Source of the DNA: an uncultured Clostridia bacterium
Lineage (GTDB): Bacteria; Bacillota; Clostridia; Lachnospirales; Lachnospiraceae
Direction: 5' to 3'
Length of the DNA stretch: 64,000 nt
Assembly (NCBI GenBank): GCA_937896665.1
Contig: CALBNS010000040.1
Span: forward strand, 140,099 to 204,098
Shown here: positions 14,186 through 23,455 of the stretch, in pieces
How positions within the stretch are numbered: the stretch's first letter is position 1
How the letters are laid out: every line of letters begins with the position of its first letter
Notes under the pieces: model-generated
The model's input: the letters and a program-made list of their open reading frames with translations, nothing else
Told to the model about the DNA's origin: nothing
Databases searched by the model: none
Program-made: the position numbers and the translations under genes

Positions 14186-17077
14186 TTAGTCTCCATGGGA
14201 TGCTGCTCCCAAAGATGCCGCTTGTCCTGTTACCAGCTCAGAATCACTGGCTATATTAAAATATTTTAATACCATGTCTCGTCCGATTTCTGCCGCATAT
14301 CCTGAATTGTATCCGTTCGTTATACGTACACTGAAGGCAATTTCCGGCCGGGCGCTTGGTGCAAAACCGACGAACAAAACATGGTCTGCATGTGCTGCAC
14401 TCTGCTGTGCCGTACCTGTTTTTCCAGCCATTTCAATACCACCGGCACGTACTTTGTTGAAACGGGTATCTTTTTGTACCATCTGTATCATACCTTGATG
14501 AATCAAATTAAAAGATGCCTGACTGACTTCTGTAATTTCTTTATAAACAGTAGACTCAAATTTCTCTACTAAACTGCCATCTACAGCTTCTACTCTGTCA
14601 AGCAAGGTAAGATCATATACGGTTCCACGATTTGCAATTCCCGTTACGTATTTTGCAAGCTGACTTGTGGTATATGCATTACGACCTTGCCCGATTGCTG
14701 TACGAACTGCGTCTTCATCACTTATTTGCGGCTCAGATTCTGGAATTTCCAGACCGGAAATTTCACCAAGACCGAACATTTCCGCATATTTTGCAATTTT
14801 GTCGGTTCCAATATCAGAAGAATACTCACCATTCGATGAGAGTCCTAATTTAAATCCAACATCATAATAGAAACAGTTACATGAGTTTGCAATAGCTCCA
14901 ACTACATTCAGACTTCCATGTCCTCCCGGATAAATCCAGCATTTTGGACTTGGTGAAATATTTTTATATGGTCCATTACAGTTGATTAAAGAACTGCCAT
15001 TAATAATTCCCTCCGTCAAACCTGCTGCAGAACTTATCATCTTAAATGTAGAACCAGGAGCTGTTTTCTCCTGAGTTGCCTTATTATAGAAGGGTTTGGA
15101 TAAATCAACCTGAAGTTGATTATAATAACCTACATCCATCGAATTGGCCAGACGGTTGTTGTCATATCCCGGATAGGAAACACACGCAAGTGTTTTTCCT
15201 GTTGCTGTCTCTGTCATCACAAAGGAGCCGGTAGACGGCTCTACTCCTAATTGTCCGGGTGTAATCTCCAGTTTCTGGATTTTTTCTCGTATGAAGGAAT
15301 AAGCATCATATCCGGTTGCGAGCCGACTAATCGCGGCTTCATCATTCGGAAGAACACCCTGCTCAAAAAGCATAAGACAAATTTGAGCACCTGTAATACT
15401 GCCATCCTTTATCATATATTTGTATATTAACTTTTCAAAAGTCACATCAGTTAAAAGATAATCTTTCAAGAAGGTTAATATACCCTGATATAACTCATTG
15501 GAGTCAGAGTATTTTTCATCTGTTGAGATATACTCCTGGATCACATTGGTATCAATCCAATTATTAGCAATAGCATGATTTAAATATTCGTACAAGTTAA
15601 TTTCTTCGTTCTGCCATGCTTTGTATACACTACTATTAGTATCAATTTTATCTTTTAAAATAATATTCGTTTTATTGGTTAGTAGATCGGAAGCAATATA
15701 ATACATATATGCCTGCATTTCTTTTTTCAAGTCCTTATAAACAGGGGAACTTGCTGCGCTAAGATTTGAAATAATGTTATTAATTGCCTGTTCCTGACGG
15801 TTACAAAAAGCGGCATACACAGCTTTTTCTGTTGCTGCGGCATCCTGCTGTGCAAAATGTTTGGTATCTAATATTTCATTTCCAATAAATGCATAGTAGA
15901 TGTCACCAACCGGTATAATAACATTGCTTGAACTTCCTTCGGGATCGCGGGTATAATCCAGTACATTGCTCATTTTTGTTAAAATGATACCGGCTAACTT
16001 TTCTTCAATCACATTGTAGGCAGTAATCTGCAGTTCTTTATCAATGGAGAGATATAGATTATTACCTGCCTGTGGTTCTTTATTCAGTTCACTGTCCCTT
16101 ACTTTTCCAAGGCTATCAACATATACTGTCTTTTTACCTTTTCCCCCCTGCAGATAGGAATCCATTTCTTTTTCAATGCCAGACTTACCGACAATATCTG
16201 TTTTGGAATATTCTTTCTGTTCTTCTTCGCTCAGTGCATTATATTCATCTTGAGAAATTTTACCGGTATATCCGATAAGAGAAGCAAAATATTTACTATC
16301 CGGATATACTCGTAATGATTCTTCACCAATACTGATTCCCTGTAATTCGGAAAGATTCTCCATAACTACAGCCACTGTTTTATCGCTCACATCGGAAGCG
16401 ATAGTCGTTGGAATGTACTTCTGGTAACTGTTAAGGTGCATGCCATAACGAACTGTTACAACCTTTAAAACCCTTTCTTTATCATACTTTTCCTGGTCAA
16501 TACCAAATCCCCATGAACTGCCTCTTTTATTTGCACAGAGGAAATTCATCACATCATCCGGCGATGCATTTTTTTCATCTTCTTTGAGTTTATCAATTGT
16601 AGCATATCCATAAATATCGGCAAGGAAACGAAGTCTTCGGGTACCTTCGGCATATAGGAATTCATATTCGTTTTCAGAATTAAGAGTGATTCCAAAATCA
16701 TTTACAACAGAGTCCCCATTTGCCTCAACCATATCAATCACTGTATTGATGGTTTTATTAATCAAAGTATTTTTTTCTTCTGTGTCTTCATAGGCACCGT
16801 TGTCTTCTATTTGAACGGAATAGGCTAGTTTATTAGTGGCAAGAACTTCGCCGTTCCGATCATATATATTTCCGCGCGTACCTTGAACCTGCTGTGTTTT
16901 TTTGATCATTAACTTGTAATTGTCTAAGTAATCCTGTCCGTTTACTATCTGTAATACAAATAGTTTTTGGATTAAAACAGATGATAATAATGCAAATACA
17001 ATGATTAAAACAAACAGCCTTGATTTAAATAAATCTAACATAAAATTTTTAAGATCACTAAACAAATTTGCTTGCAC
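14186..17077 (-). CDS. mrdA: Penicillin-binding protein 2, elongation transpeptidase, with large insertion
   Basis: A class B PBP of 963 residues, far longer than the 600-720 usual for PBP2. One membrane helix lies near residues 20-40, then the pedestal domain. The transpeptidase motifs are STFK (about residue 674), SCN in 'ANSCNCFYY', and KTG in 'AGKTGTAQQ' (about residue 884). Between 'LSIDKELQITAYNVIEEKLAG' and 'VEPSTGSFVMTE' there are about 245 residues of mostly helical sequence absent from E. coli PBP2. It cross-links peptidoglycan with RodA in the Rod complex. The start is uncertain: the GTG at 17077 touches AAGGAG, and a TTG 12 bases downstream is an alternative. Confidence 0.9.
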   Translation of the reverse strand: MQANLFSDLKNFMLDLFKSRLFVLIIVFALLSSVLIQKLFVLQIVNGQDYLDNYKLMIKKTQQVQGTRGNIYDRNGEVLATNKLAYSVQIEDNGAYEDTEEKNTLINKTINTVIDMVEANGDSVVNDFGITLNSENEYEFLYAEGTRRLRFLADIYGYATIDKLKEDEKNASPDDVMNFLCANKRGSSWGFGIDQEKYDKERVLKVVTVRYGMHLNSYQKYIPTTIASDVSDKTVAVVMENLSELQGISIGEESLRVYPDSKYFASLIGYTGKISQDEYNALSEEEQKEYSKTDIVGKSGIEKEMDSYLQGGKGKKTVYVDSLGKVRDSELNKEPQAGNNLYLSIDKELQITAYNVIEEKLAGIILTKMSNVLDYTRDPEGSSSNVIIPVGDIYYAFIGNEILDTKHFAQQDAAATEKAVYAAFCNRQEQAINNIISNLSAASSPVYKDLKKEMQAYMYYIASDLLTNKTNIILKDKIDTNSSVYKAWQNEEINLYEYLNHAIANNWIDTNVIQEYISTDEKYSDSNELYQGILTFLKDYLLTDVTFEKLIYKYMIKDGSITGAQICLMLFEQGVLPNDEAAISRLATGYDAYSFIREKIQKLEITPGQLGVEPSTGSFVMTETATGKTLACVSYPGYDNNRLANSMDVGYYNQLQVDLSKPFYNKATQEKTAPGSTFKMISSAAGLTEGIINGSSLINCNGPYKNISPSPKCWIYPGGHGSLNVVGAIANSCNCFYYDVGFKLGLSSNGEYSSDIGTDKIAKYAEMFGLGEISGLEIPESEPQISDEDAVRTAIGQGRNAYTTSQLAKYVTGIANRGTVYDLTLLDRVEAVDGSLVEKFESTVYKEITEVSQASFNLIHQGMIQMVQKDTRFNKVRAGGIEMAGKTGTAQQSAAHADHVLFVGFAPSARPEIAFSVRITNGYNSGYAAEIGRDMVLKYFNIASDSELVTGQAASLGAASHGD

Positions 17078-17585
17078 TCCTTTTTTCTTTTGCTTCTAAT
17101 TTTTGGTTAATATGCAAAATCAACTGATATAATATCAATGTTACAAGAATTGTGTAGATTAATTCTGGAATAATAATATTCATTAGATAATATCTATAAG
17201 TAAATTTACTTCTCATAACAAACATAAAAATCCAAATAATGTGACCATACAAAAAATCGCTTACGGAAATTAAAATAAGCGGGAGCTTAATATCCTCTGC
17301 ATAGAAAATATGTCTGAAGAAGCCATTGGCATATCCTAAAAGCATAAATACCAGAGCATAAAATCCAATTAAATTACTAAAGAATACATCATATAAAAGC
17401 CCTGCAAAAAAACCAACAAACATGCCTTCTTTTTTTCCACGCATAAAACCAAATGATGAAGTTACAACAATTAAAAGATTTGGGGCAATGGATGCAAAGG
17501 AAAGTTTCCTGAAAAACATACACTCTAATAAAAAACAGGCAATAATAATGCTTGCAGTGATAATTTTTCTTTTTATACCTTTCAT
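17058..17585 (-). CDS. mreD: Rod shape-determining membrane protein MreD
   Basis: A 175-residue protein with five or six hydrophobic helices and little else conserved, as is normal for MreD. Typical features are the basic N-terminus, FASIAPNLLIVVTSSFGFMRG and the G-rich GFFAGLLYDVFF segment. MreD links MreC to the rest of the elongation machinery in the membrane. Position between mreC and the PBP2 gene is the main support. The ATG follows AAAGGAGCGCGCA, and the end overlaps the PBP2 start region. Confidence 0.88.
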   Translation of the reverse strand: MKGIKRKIITASIIIACFLLECMFFRKLSFASIAPNLLIVVTSSFGFMRGKKEGMFVGFFAGLLYDVFFSNLIGFYALVFMLLGYANGFFRHIFYAEDIKLPLILISVSDFLYGHIIWIFMFVMRSKFTYRYYLMNIIIPELIYTILVTLILYQLILHINQKLEAKEKRSASKFV

Positions 17586-17603
17586 TGCGCGCTCCTTTCA
17601 AGA

Positions 17604-18461
17604 TTATTGTTCTAAAATGTCTTGTTTGGTATTAGTAATAACCAGTACCTCTAACAAATGTTGAAAATCTGCTGCAGGTGTAATATATCCTGATCTAGTC
17701 AGGTTATTGGAATCTACTGTGACTTCGCTGATATAACCAATCAAAATTCCCTGCAGATATTTTTCACTAATATGTGAAGTAACCACCTGCTCTCCTATTT
17801 CTATGACAGACTCATTATTGGCCAACTGGCTGAAGCGGATACGTCCATCCTTCATCAAAGTTAAATCACCCGATACGATACAAGTATCGGAAGTCGATTG
17901 AATCAATCCGCTGACGTTGCTGGAATCATCAATAATTGAACGGACACGTGCCCAGTTCGGTCCGACTTCGGTTATAATTCCAACCAGACCTTTTCCGGCT
18001 ATAACGTTCATATCCACTTTAATTCCGTCATTGGAACCTTTGTCAATAACAAAGGAACTAAACCAGTTTCCAGAATCGTTTGCCGTAACATGAGCACCTA
18101 TTTTTTCATAATCTGTATAGTTTTGATCTAATTGATATAATTCCTGCAAACGTTCTAGTTCATAAGTGTCCTGTAAAAGCTGATTGTTCTGAATTGTCAG
18201 TTCGTCAACCTTGCTTTGCAGCAGTTCATTGTCTTTTCGTAGTTCCTGCAATGTTTCAAAGTTCTGAGTCAAATCATTCATCCACATTCCAATCGTATTA
18301 ATACCTTTTTGCATTGGTACAATTGTATAATTAGCAAAAGTACGCAGAGGTCCATTGACACTATCTGTTACTAATGACAGACCCATAAGAATAATACAGA
18401 TGATAGTCAGGATTAGTAACCAATATTTACTTGATAACGTTGTTTGATTCTTTGCTCTCAT
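17604..18461 (-). CDS. mreC: Rod shape-determining protein MreC
   Basis: A 285-residue MreC: a short cytoplasmic tail, one membrane helix (about residues 13-32), and a coiled coil (about residues 60-110, LQELRKDNELLQSKVDELTIQ). Two beta-barrel lobes follow, with GNWFSSFVIDKGSNDGI, GLVGIITEVG and ARVRSIIDDSSNVSG. MreC activates PBP2/RodA from the outer face of the membrane. It begins 1 base after the mreB stop codon. Confidence 0.95.
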   Translation of the reverse strand: MRAKNQTTLSSKYWLLILTIICIILMGLSLVTDSVNGPLRTFANYTIVPMQKGINTIGMWMNDLTQNFETLQELRKDNELLQSKVDELTIQNNQLLQDTYELERLQELYQLDQNYTDYEKIGAHVTANDSGNWFSSFVIDKGSNDGIKVDMNVIAGKGLVGIITEVGPNWARVRSIIDDSSNVSGLIQSTSDTCIVSGDLTLMKDGRIRFSQLANNESVIEIGEQVVTSHISEKYLQGILIGYISEVTVDSNNLTRSGYITPAADFQHLLEVLVITNTKQDILEQ

Positions 18462-18462
18462 A

Positions 18463-19485
18463 TTATCTCATCCACCTATAATTTTCATCTAACATCGAGT
18501 ACGCCAGTTTCTTTAAATCTCTTGAGTGTATTATTTTTTTCAATCCTTTTACACCACAGATGTCCGGGTCTTTTGCAATACAGGTTCTGATGCCGGTTGC
18601 ACTTTCAATATATGTAGCTAATCCATCCAGATTCGCCAGACCACCGGTAAGATAGATTCCATCCTGTTCAATGGAATGCCTTACTTCAGGAGGAGTCCGT
18701 TCTAACAATAGTTTGATTTCACGAATACAGGCTTCAAACGGCTCTTTTATAGCGGACTTTACAAGAGCAGCAGAAACATCTATCTGCTGGGGCACGCCAC
18801 TGACTAAATCTCGTCCTGCAACAGTTATGCTTGTGTTTGAGGAATTTTCAAATACATTTAGCTTTTTACGAATTTCTTCTGCTGTTATCCTTCCAATTAA
18901 AAATTCTTTTTGATGGCGAATGGCATGAGTAATTGCCTGATCAAATGTAACACCGCCGATTTTAACTAATTTATTCAGCACCATACCACCGGATGCAATC
19001 ACTGACAGTTCCGTTGTCTCCCCGCCTATGTTGACAATAAAAATTCCCGGTGATTCCTGTACATTTAGACCGATACCAATTGCATCTGCGATTCCACGTT
19101 CCACAATTCGTACTTCTTTTGCTTTTGCAGTAGAATGGACTACTAAATCATAAAATGCCATCTTTTCTACTTCTGTTACATCCGTAGGCACAGCTACAAT
19201 ATATTTTGAAGTACGCAAAAAGCTTTGTTCTTTTTCTAAAAGATTCTGCAGCAGGTACTGCATGTTATAGAAGTGGGAAATGACACCTTCTTTCATAGGA
19301 AAAACAACTTCTATATTATCAGGTGCTTTCTCGTACATCTGATAGGCTTTGTCACCCATTGCAAAAATCTCCTTTTTACTGGAGATTGCAATTACATTCT
19401 TCTCTTTCCATATAGAATCTTGTTTTTTATCATACACCTTGATTTCATATGTACCAAGATCAAGTCCATATACATTTCCAAACAT
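18463..19485 (-). CDS. mreB: Rod shape-determining actin-like protein MreB/Mbl
   Basis: A 340-residue actin-fold ATPase. Phosphate 1 motif is YGLDLGTYEIKVYDK, phosphate 2 is FIVNIGGETTELSVI, and the adenosine motif is YLTGGLANLDGLATYIE. MreB filaments orient the elongation machinery. The N-terminal phosphate loop (TYEIKVY) and the following region are more divergent than in B. subtilis MreB, so it may be a diverged paralogue such as Mbl, but the mreCD context supports the assignment. The ATG follows AAAGGATATATAA. radC lies 18 bases upstream. Confidence 0.92.
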   Translation of the reverse strand: MFGNVYGLDLGTYEIKVYDKKQDSIWKEKNVIAISSKKEIFAMGDKAYQMYEKAPDNIEVVFPMKEGVISHFYNMQYLLQNLLEKEQSFLRTSKYIVAVPTDVTEVEKMAFYDLVVHSTAKAKEVRIVERGIADAIGIGLNVQESPGIFIVNIGGETTELSVIASGGMVLNKLVKIGGVTFDQAITHAIRHQKEFLIGRITAEEIRKKLNVFENSSNTSITVAGRDLVSGVPQQIDVSAALVKSAIKEPFEACIREIKLLLERTPPEVRHSIEQDGIYLTGGLANLDGLATYIESATGIRTCIAKDPDICGVKGLKKIIHSRDLKKLAYSMLDENYRWMR

Positions 19486-19503
19486 TTATATATCCTTTCA
19501 ATG

Positions 19504-20199
19504 CTATAAAAGTTTTTCTTCTGCAAAACTTACATAACAATTATTTCCAATTATAATATGATCTAACAGCTGTATTCCAATTAACTCGCCAGCTTCCTTT
19601 ACCCTTTTTGTTGCAAGAATATCGCTTTTGCTCGGTGTTGGATCTCCGCTAGGATGATTGTGCAGTAAAATAATAGATACTGCATTCTTCTCCAGTGCCT
19701 CTATAAATAATTCTCTTGGAGAAATCATGGATTCATTTACAGTCCCTTTTGAAATATTGCTTTCTCCTATCAATTTTGATTTTGTATTTAACATCAGCAG
19801 CTTAAGTTCTTCCTGCTTCTGATGACGCATATCCTCCATGTAGTATTCTGCTATTGTGGAGGGCAACGAAAAAACAAGTCCTTCTTTTGCGCTTGCTTTG
19901 GCAAGACGTTTCGCCAATTCTGAAAGACAAAGTATCTGAATAGCTTTGACCATTCCGATACCTTTATAATTTTGTAATTTTTCTAGTGTAAGTTGGTGAA
20001 TATTTAAAATTCCTTCATCTGGTTCTGATGAACGTAGAATGGTTCGTGCCATCTCTAAAGAATTCAGTCCTTTCGTTCCATTCCGGAGTAGAACTGCTAA
20101 CAATTCTGCATCACTCAAAGCACCTGCACCGTAGTTCAGGCACTTTTCATATGGACGCTCGTTTTCTGACAGTTCTTTCATTGTATATGTGTACTTCAT
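19504..20199 (-). CDS. radC: RadC-family JAMM-domain protein
   Basis: A 231-residue protein with N-terminal helix-hairpin-helix segments (LEKLQNYKGIGMVKAIQI) and a C-terminal JAB1/MPN metalloprotease-like domain. The metal motif HNHPSGDPTPSKSD is intact. RadC is historically named for DNA repair, but that role is disputed. It precedes mreBCD in many Firmicutes, as here. No strong ribosome binding site precedes either candidate ATG; the first one after the DUF4321 stop was used. Confidence 0.88.
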   Translation of the reverse strand: MKYTYTMKELSENERPYEKCLNYGAGALSDAELLAVLLRNGTKGLNSLEMARTILRSSEPDEGILNIHQLTLEKLQNYKGIGMVKAIQILCLSELAKRLAKASAKEGLVFSLPSTIAEYYMEDMRHQKQEELKLLMLNTKSKLIGESNISKGTVNESMISPRELFIEALEKNAVSIILLHNHPSGDPTPSKSDILATKRVKEAGELIGIQLLDHIIIGNNCYVSFAEEKLL

Positions 20200-20234
20200 A
20201 TTCTTTTGTAGACTCTGTGGCACAATGTTTTACA

Positions 20235-20495
20235 TTATAAGAAGCGGTACAGGATTGCAGAAAGCATCAATCCCACGATTCCTGCAATTGTAATTCTGAT
20301 AGATAAGCCAAATGTGATGACTAATATCCCCAAATCTAATACAATTGGACTATCTAATCCAAATGACTGGCCATAGTTCAGCCAGTTCAATGCCGGTATA
20401 TTCTGAGTCAGCGAGCCAATTAAGCCGCCAAGTACAAGCCCCACAAGCATTAATACTAATAATATCCAGCCATTTTTATTCATTGTACGTTTCAT
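20235..20495 (-). CDS. DUF4321 small membrane protein
   Basis: An 86-residue protein with two hydrophobic helices, NGWILLVLMLVGLVLGGLIG and a C-terminal ITIAGIVGLMLSAILYRFL. This matches the DUF4321 family found upstream of radC-mreB in Clostridia. Function unknown; conserved position suggests an envelope role. The ATG follows AGGAGGAGTACAA. An extended -10 lies upstream, so this may be the first gene of the shape operon. Confidence 0.8.
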   Translation of the reverse strand: MKRTMNKNGWILLVLMLVGLVLGGLIGSLTQNIPALNWLNYGQSFGLDSPIVLDLGILVITFGLSIRITIAGIVGLMLSAILYRFL

Positions 20496-20536
20496 TTGTA
20501 CTCCTCCTCGTTTTCCATGCTCCGAAAACTTTATTT

Positions 20537-20545
20537 ATTTTACCA
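20537..20545 (-). promoter_or_regulatory. Extended -10 upstream of DUF4321-radC-mreB
   Basis: Minus-strand TGGTAAAAT fits the TGnTAnnnT extended -10. No good -35 is visible. It would drive the shape and division operon. Confidence 0.35.
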
Positions 20546-20606
20546 TAATTTAAAAAGTGTGTATAGAGTAATGGCATTAAATTTTTCTGAAGAAATTGTG
20601 TCTATT

Positions 20607-22208
20607 TTAGTCGAAAGGCACAAAATATGCTGCAATCATTTCTGATACTTTTATGCCATCCATTGCTGCAGATGTGATTCCACCTGCATATCCGGCCCCC
20701 TCTCCACATGGAAAAATCCCCGTGTTTTCAACCTGCATGGATTGATTTCTTAGAATTCTCACCGGGGAAGAAGTGCGGCTTTCTACACCGGAAAGTATCG
20801 TGTCATCTTTTGCGAAACCTTGAATTTGTCTGTCGAACGATTTTATACCTAGTTCTATGGAATCCCCGATTTCTTTTGGAAAAATCCCCCTGATATTGGC
20901 AAATGCATAGGAACCTTTCATCTGCGGCGTAACACTTCCGAGCTTTTTCGTAACTTGATTTTTGCAAAAATCGCCAAAACACTGCACTGGAATTTTGCCT
21001 TGTCCAATTTTGTAGGCTTGTTTTTCAAGATTTCTTTGGAATTCCACACCACTTAAGGGGTGAGCACTACCAAAATCTTCAGGTGTTACCGTCACAACAA
21101 TTGCACTATTAGCATTTTCTCCGTCGCGTGCATGATAACTCATGCCATTCACTGCAAGCATACCTTCCTCAGAAGACGCATTTACTACATAGCCGCCCGG
21201 ACACATACAGAACGAATAAACCCCTCTTCCATTTTCTAAGTTAGCAGTGACTTTATAGGCTGCAGCCGGCAGTTCATATGGTGAATTTTCTCCATATTGA
21301 GAGTCGTTAATCATAGACTGTTTATGTTCTGTTCGTACTCCAACCGCAAATGATTTTGCAGTCATTGGAATCTGCTTTTCATAAATCATTGCAAACGTAT
21401 CTCGCGCACTGTGACCAATCGCAAGAACTAATATTTCAGCAGGCTGTATTACTTTCTTTCCCTCAGACCAATAAGTAACAGATGTGAGTTTACCATCACT
21501 GACAGAAAAATCAGTCATCTGGCTGTGGAAATGCATTTCTCCGCCCCATGAAATAATTTTTTTTCGCATATTTTTTACGACATCGATTAAAACATCCGTT
21601 CCAATATGGGGTTTATTAATAAACAGTATATCTTCCGGCGCTCCGTTTTCCACAAAAACTTCTAAGACCTTGTGGTTGCGTCCGTTCGGATCTTTTACTA
21701 AAGTGTTCAGCTTGCCATCTGAAAACGTCCCGGCTCCGCCTTCTCCGAACTGCACATTGGAATTTGGCTTTAAAACCCCTGTATTCCAGAATTCTTCAAT
21801 ATCTTTTGCACGTTCTTCTACACAGGCTCCTCTCTCCAATACAATCGGACGATAGCCATGTGAAGCAAGCATATAAGCGCAGAAAAGTCCACAAGGACCA
21901 CTGCCGACAATCACCGGTCTGTGCTCCATCTTTTTGGTGCCACTGACAGTAAACTGATAAAGCCTGTCTTTCACAAGTGTAACTTGATTTCCTTTTTGTC
22001 TTTTTAAAATTTTCTGTTCCTGCTCTACTGCAACATCAACCGTGTAAATGTAAAGAATGTCTGTTTTTTTACGTGCATCGATTGATTGCTTTCGTATATA
22101 TAATTCTTTTATCTCTTTTTCTGAAATACGAAGCGTTTTTGCTGCTTTCTGAAAAAGTTCTTCTTTACTATGATTTGGTGCAAGTTTTAACTGGCTGATT
22201 CGAAGCAT
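20607..22208 (-). CDS. NAD(P)/FAD-dependent dehydrogenase (YtfP/COG2509-type)
   Basis: A 533-residue flavoprotein. An N-terminal domain of about 90 residues (MLRISQLKLAPNHSKEELFQKA onward) is characteristic of the COG2509 group. The Rossmann FAD motif VIVGSGPCGLFCAYML follows, then FGEGGAGTFSDGKLNT and the C-terminal GIFPCGEGAGYAGGITSAA. The family is near-universal in Clostridia, but its reaction is not established. The ATG follows AAAGGACATTGAT; a much longer frame would overlap the preceding flavoprotein by about 80 bases. It starts 1 base after that gene's stop, so the two flavoproteins are translated from one message. Confidence 0.82.
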   Translation of the reverse strand: MLRISQLKLAPNHSKEELFQKAAKTLRISEKEIKELYIRKQSIDARKKTDILYIYTVDVAVEQEQKILKRQKGNQVTLVKDRLYQFTVSGTKKMEHRPVIVGSGPCGLFCAYMLASHGYRPIVLERGACVEERAKDIEEFWNTGVLKPNSNVQFGEGGAGTFSDGKLNTLVKDPNGRNHKVLEVFVENGAPEDILFINKPHIGTDVLIDVVKNMRKKIISWGGEMHFHSQMTDFSVSDGKLTSVTYWSEGKKVIQPAEILVLAIGHSARDTFAMIYEKQIPMTAKSFAVGVRTEHKQSMINDSQYGENSPYELPAAAYKVTANLENGRGVYSFCMCPGGYVVNASSEEGMLAVNGMSYHARDGENANSAIVVTVTPEDFGSAHPLSGVEFQRNLEKQAYKIGQGKIPVQCFGDFCKNQVTKKLGSVTPQMKGSYAFANIRGIFPKEIGDSIELGIKSFDRQIQGFAKDDTILSGVESRTSSPVRILRNQSMQVENTGIFPCGEGAGYAGGITSAAMDGIKVSEMIAAYFVPFD

Positions 22209-22209
22209 A

Positions 22210-23439
22210 TCAATGTCCTTTCGCAGCATGTAATCCGGCAATATAGCCGGTCGACCATGCCCATTGTAAATTGTAACCACCACAAATTCCATCTATATCT
22301 AAAAGTTCGCCTATCAGATATAGGTTATCTGTATAGAGCGACTCCATGGTATATGGATTAATTTCTAATGTGTTTACTCCACCGGCACAGACCTGTGCCT
22401 GTTCAAAAGAATTTGTATCGGTAATTTCCATAAAAAAATGTCTGCATATTAAAAGTAAGTGACGGAATTGTTTTGGTGCTATTTCTGAAATTTTTTTGCC
22501 CGGTATAATCTGTGCCTGTTTTAAAAACAGTGCGATTAGTTTTTTATGGAAAATACCAATTAGAAATTCCTCTGCTGTTTTATATCCCTGAAGCTGTTTT
22601 CGATTTTCCATAAACTGAACAAAGTCCTTTTCCGTCATGCCCGGAAAAAAGTCAATCTCTGCTGTTACTTTTTTGTGTGCATAAAGGGCTTTTGAGGCGT
22701 AACGGCTGATCTGAAATACAGGAATACCGGATATTCCATAATTTGTAAGCTGTAATTCTCCTGTATCGGATGAAATCAACCGGTTTTCAATCAGTAAGCT
22801 TACCTTAGCCTGTATACGCACACCGGAAATATTTTTGAAATAATTTCCCTTACACTTTAACTGTACAAGTGCCGGTGTGACGGGTGATAGATGATGCCCC
22901 AGTTGTTTTGCAAGCGTATAACCGCTTCCATCAGAGCCGAGTACCGGAGCTGCCTTTCCACCGGCAGCAAGTATGACCGCATCCCCTTTTACAACATCGG
23001 TCTTTGTCTGTACAGTAAACCCATGCTTATTTAGCCGTATACCTGAAACACTCTGATTTGTCATTACATGGATGCCTAAATGTTCAATTTCCATACAAAG
23101 CACATCAAGTATTGTAGTTGCCTGATCTGTCATCGGATAAATATATCCTTGCCTGTTTTTTAAGATTACACCTAAATTTTCAAAAAAATGTAGGGTATCA
23201 TGATAACCAAACTGCTCGAGGACAATGGGTACAACTTTTGTATCATCTCCACGGAAACAGGAAACATCCATGTATTCATTTGTAAGATTGCATCTGCCAT
23301 TACCGGTAGATAGAATTTTTTTCCCTATCCGGTCTTTCTGCTCTAAGATTGTAACATGTGCGCCTTCTCTTGCAGCAGTGATTGCTGCCATCATCCCTGC
23401 TGCGCCACCGCCGACAATCATGACATGTCTTCGTTTCAT
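22210..23439 (-). CDS. HI0933/BaiN-like FAD-dependent oxidoreductase
   Basis: A 409-residue flavoprotein of the HI0933 family. The N-terminal FAD motif is VGGGAAGMMAAITAARE, followed by the signature LSTGNGRCNLTN. The C-terminal half has FAGGVNT-like 'CAGGVNTLEINPYTMES' and 'ICGGYNLQWAWSTGYIAG'. Some relatives (BaiN) act in bile-acid 7-dehydroxylation, but the family is broad and the substrate here cannot be assigned. It lies between the YnbB-like PLP gene and a second flavoprotein. Confidence 0.82.
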   Translation of the reverse strand: MKRRHVMIVGGGAAGMMAAITAAREGAHVTILEQKDRIGKKILSTGNGRCNLTNEYMDVSCFRGDDTKVVPIVLEQFGYHDTLHFFENLGVILKNRQGYIYPMTDQATTILDVLCMEIEHLGIHVMTNQSVSGIRLNKHGFTVQTKTDVVKGDAVILAAGGKAAPVLGSDGSGYTLAKQLGHHLSPVTPALVQLKCKGNYFKNISGVRIQAKVSLLIENRLISSDTGELQLTNYGISGIPVFQISRYASKALYAHKKVTAEIDFFPGMTEKDFVQFMENRKQLQGYKTAEEFLIGIFHKKLIALFLKQAQIIPGKKISEIAPKQFRHLLLICRHFFMEITDTNSFEQAQVCAGGVNTLEINPYTMESLYTDNLYLIGELLDIDGICGGYNLQWAWSTGYIAGLHAAKGH

Positions 23440-23455
23440 AATCTATTCCTCATTT

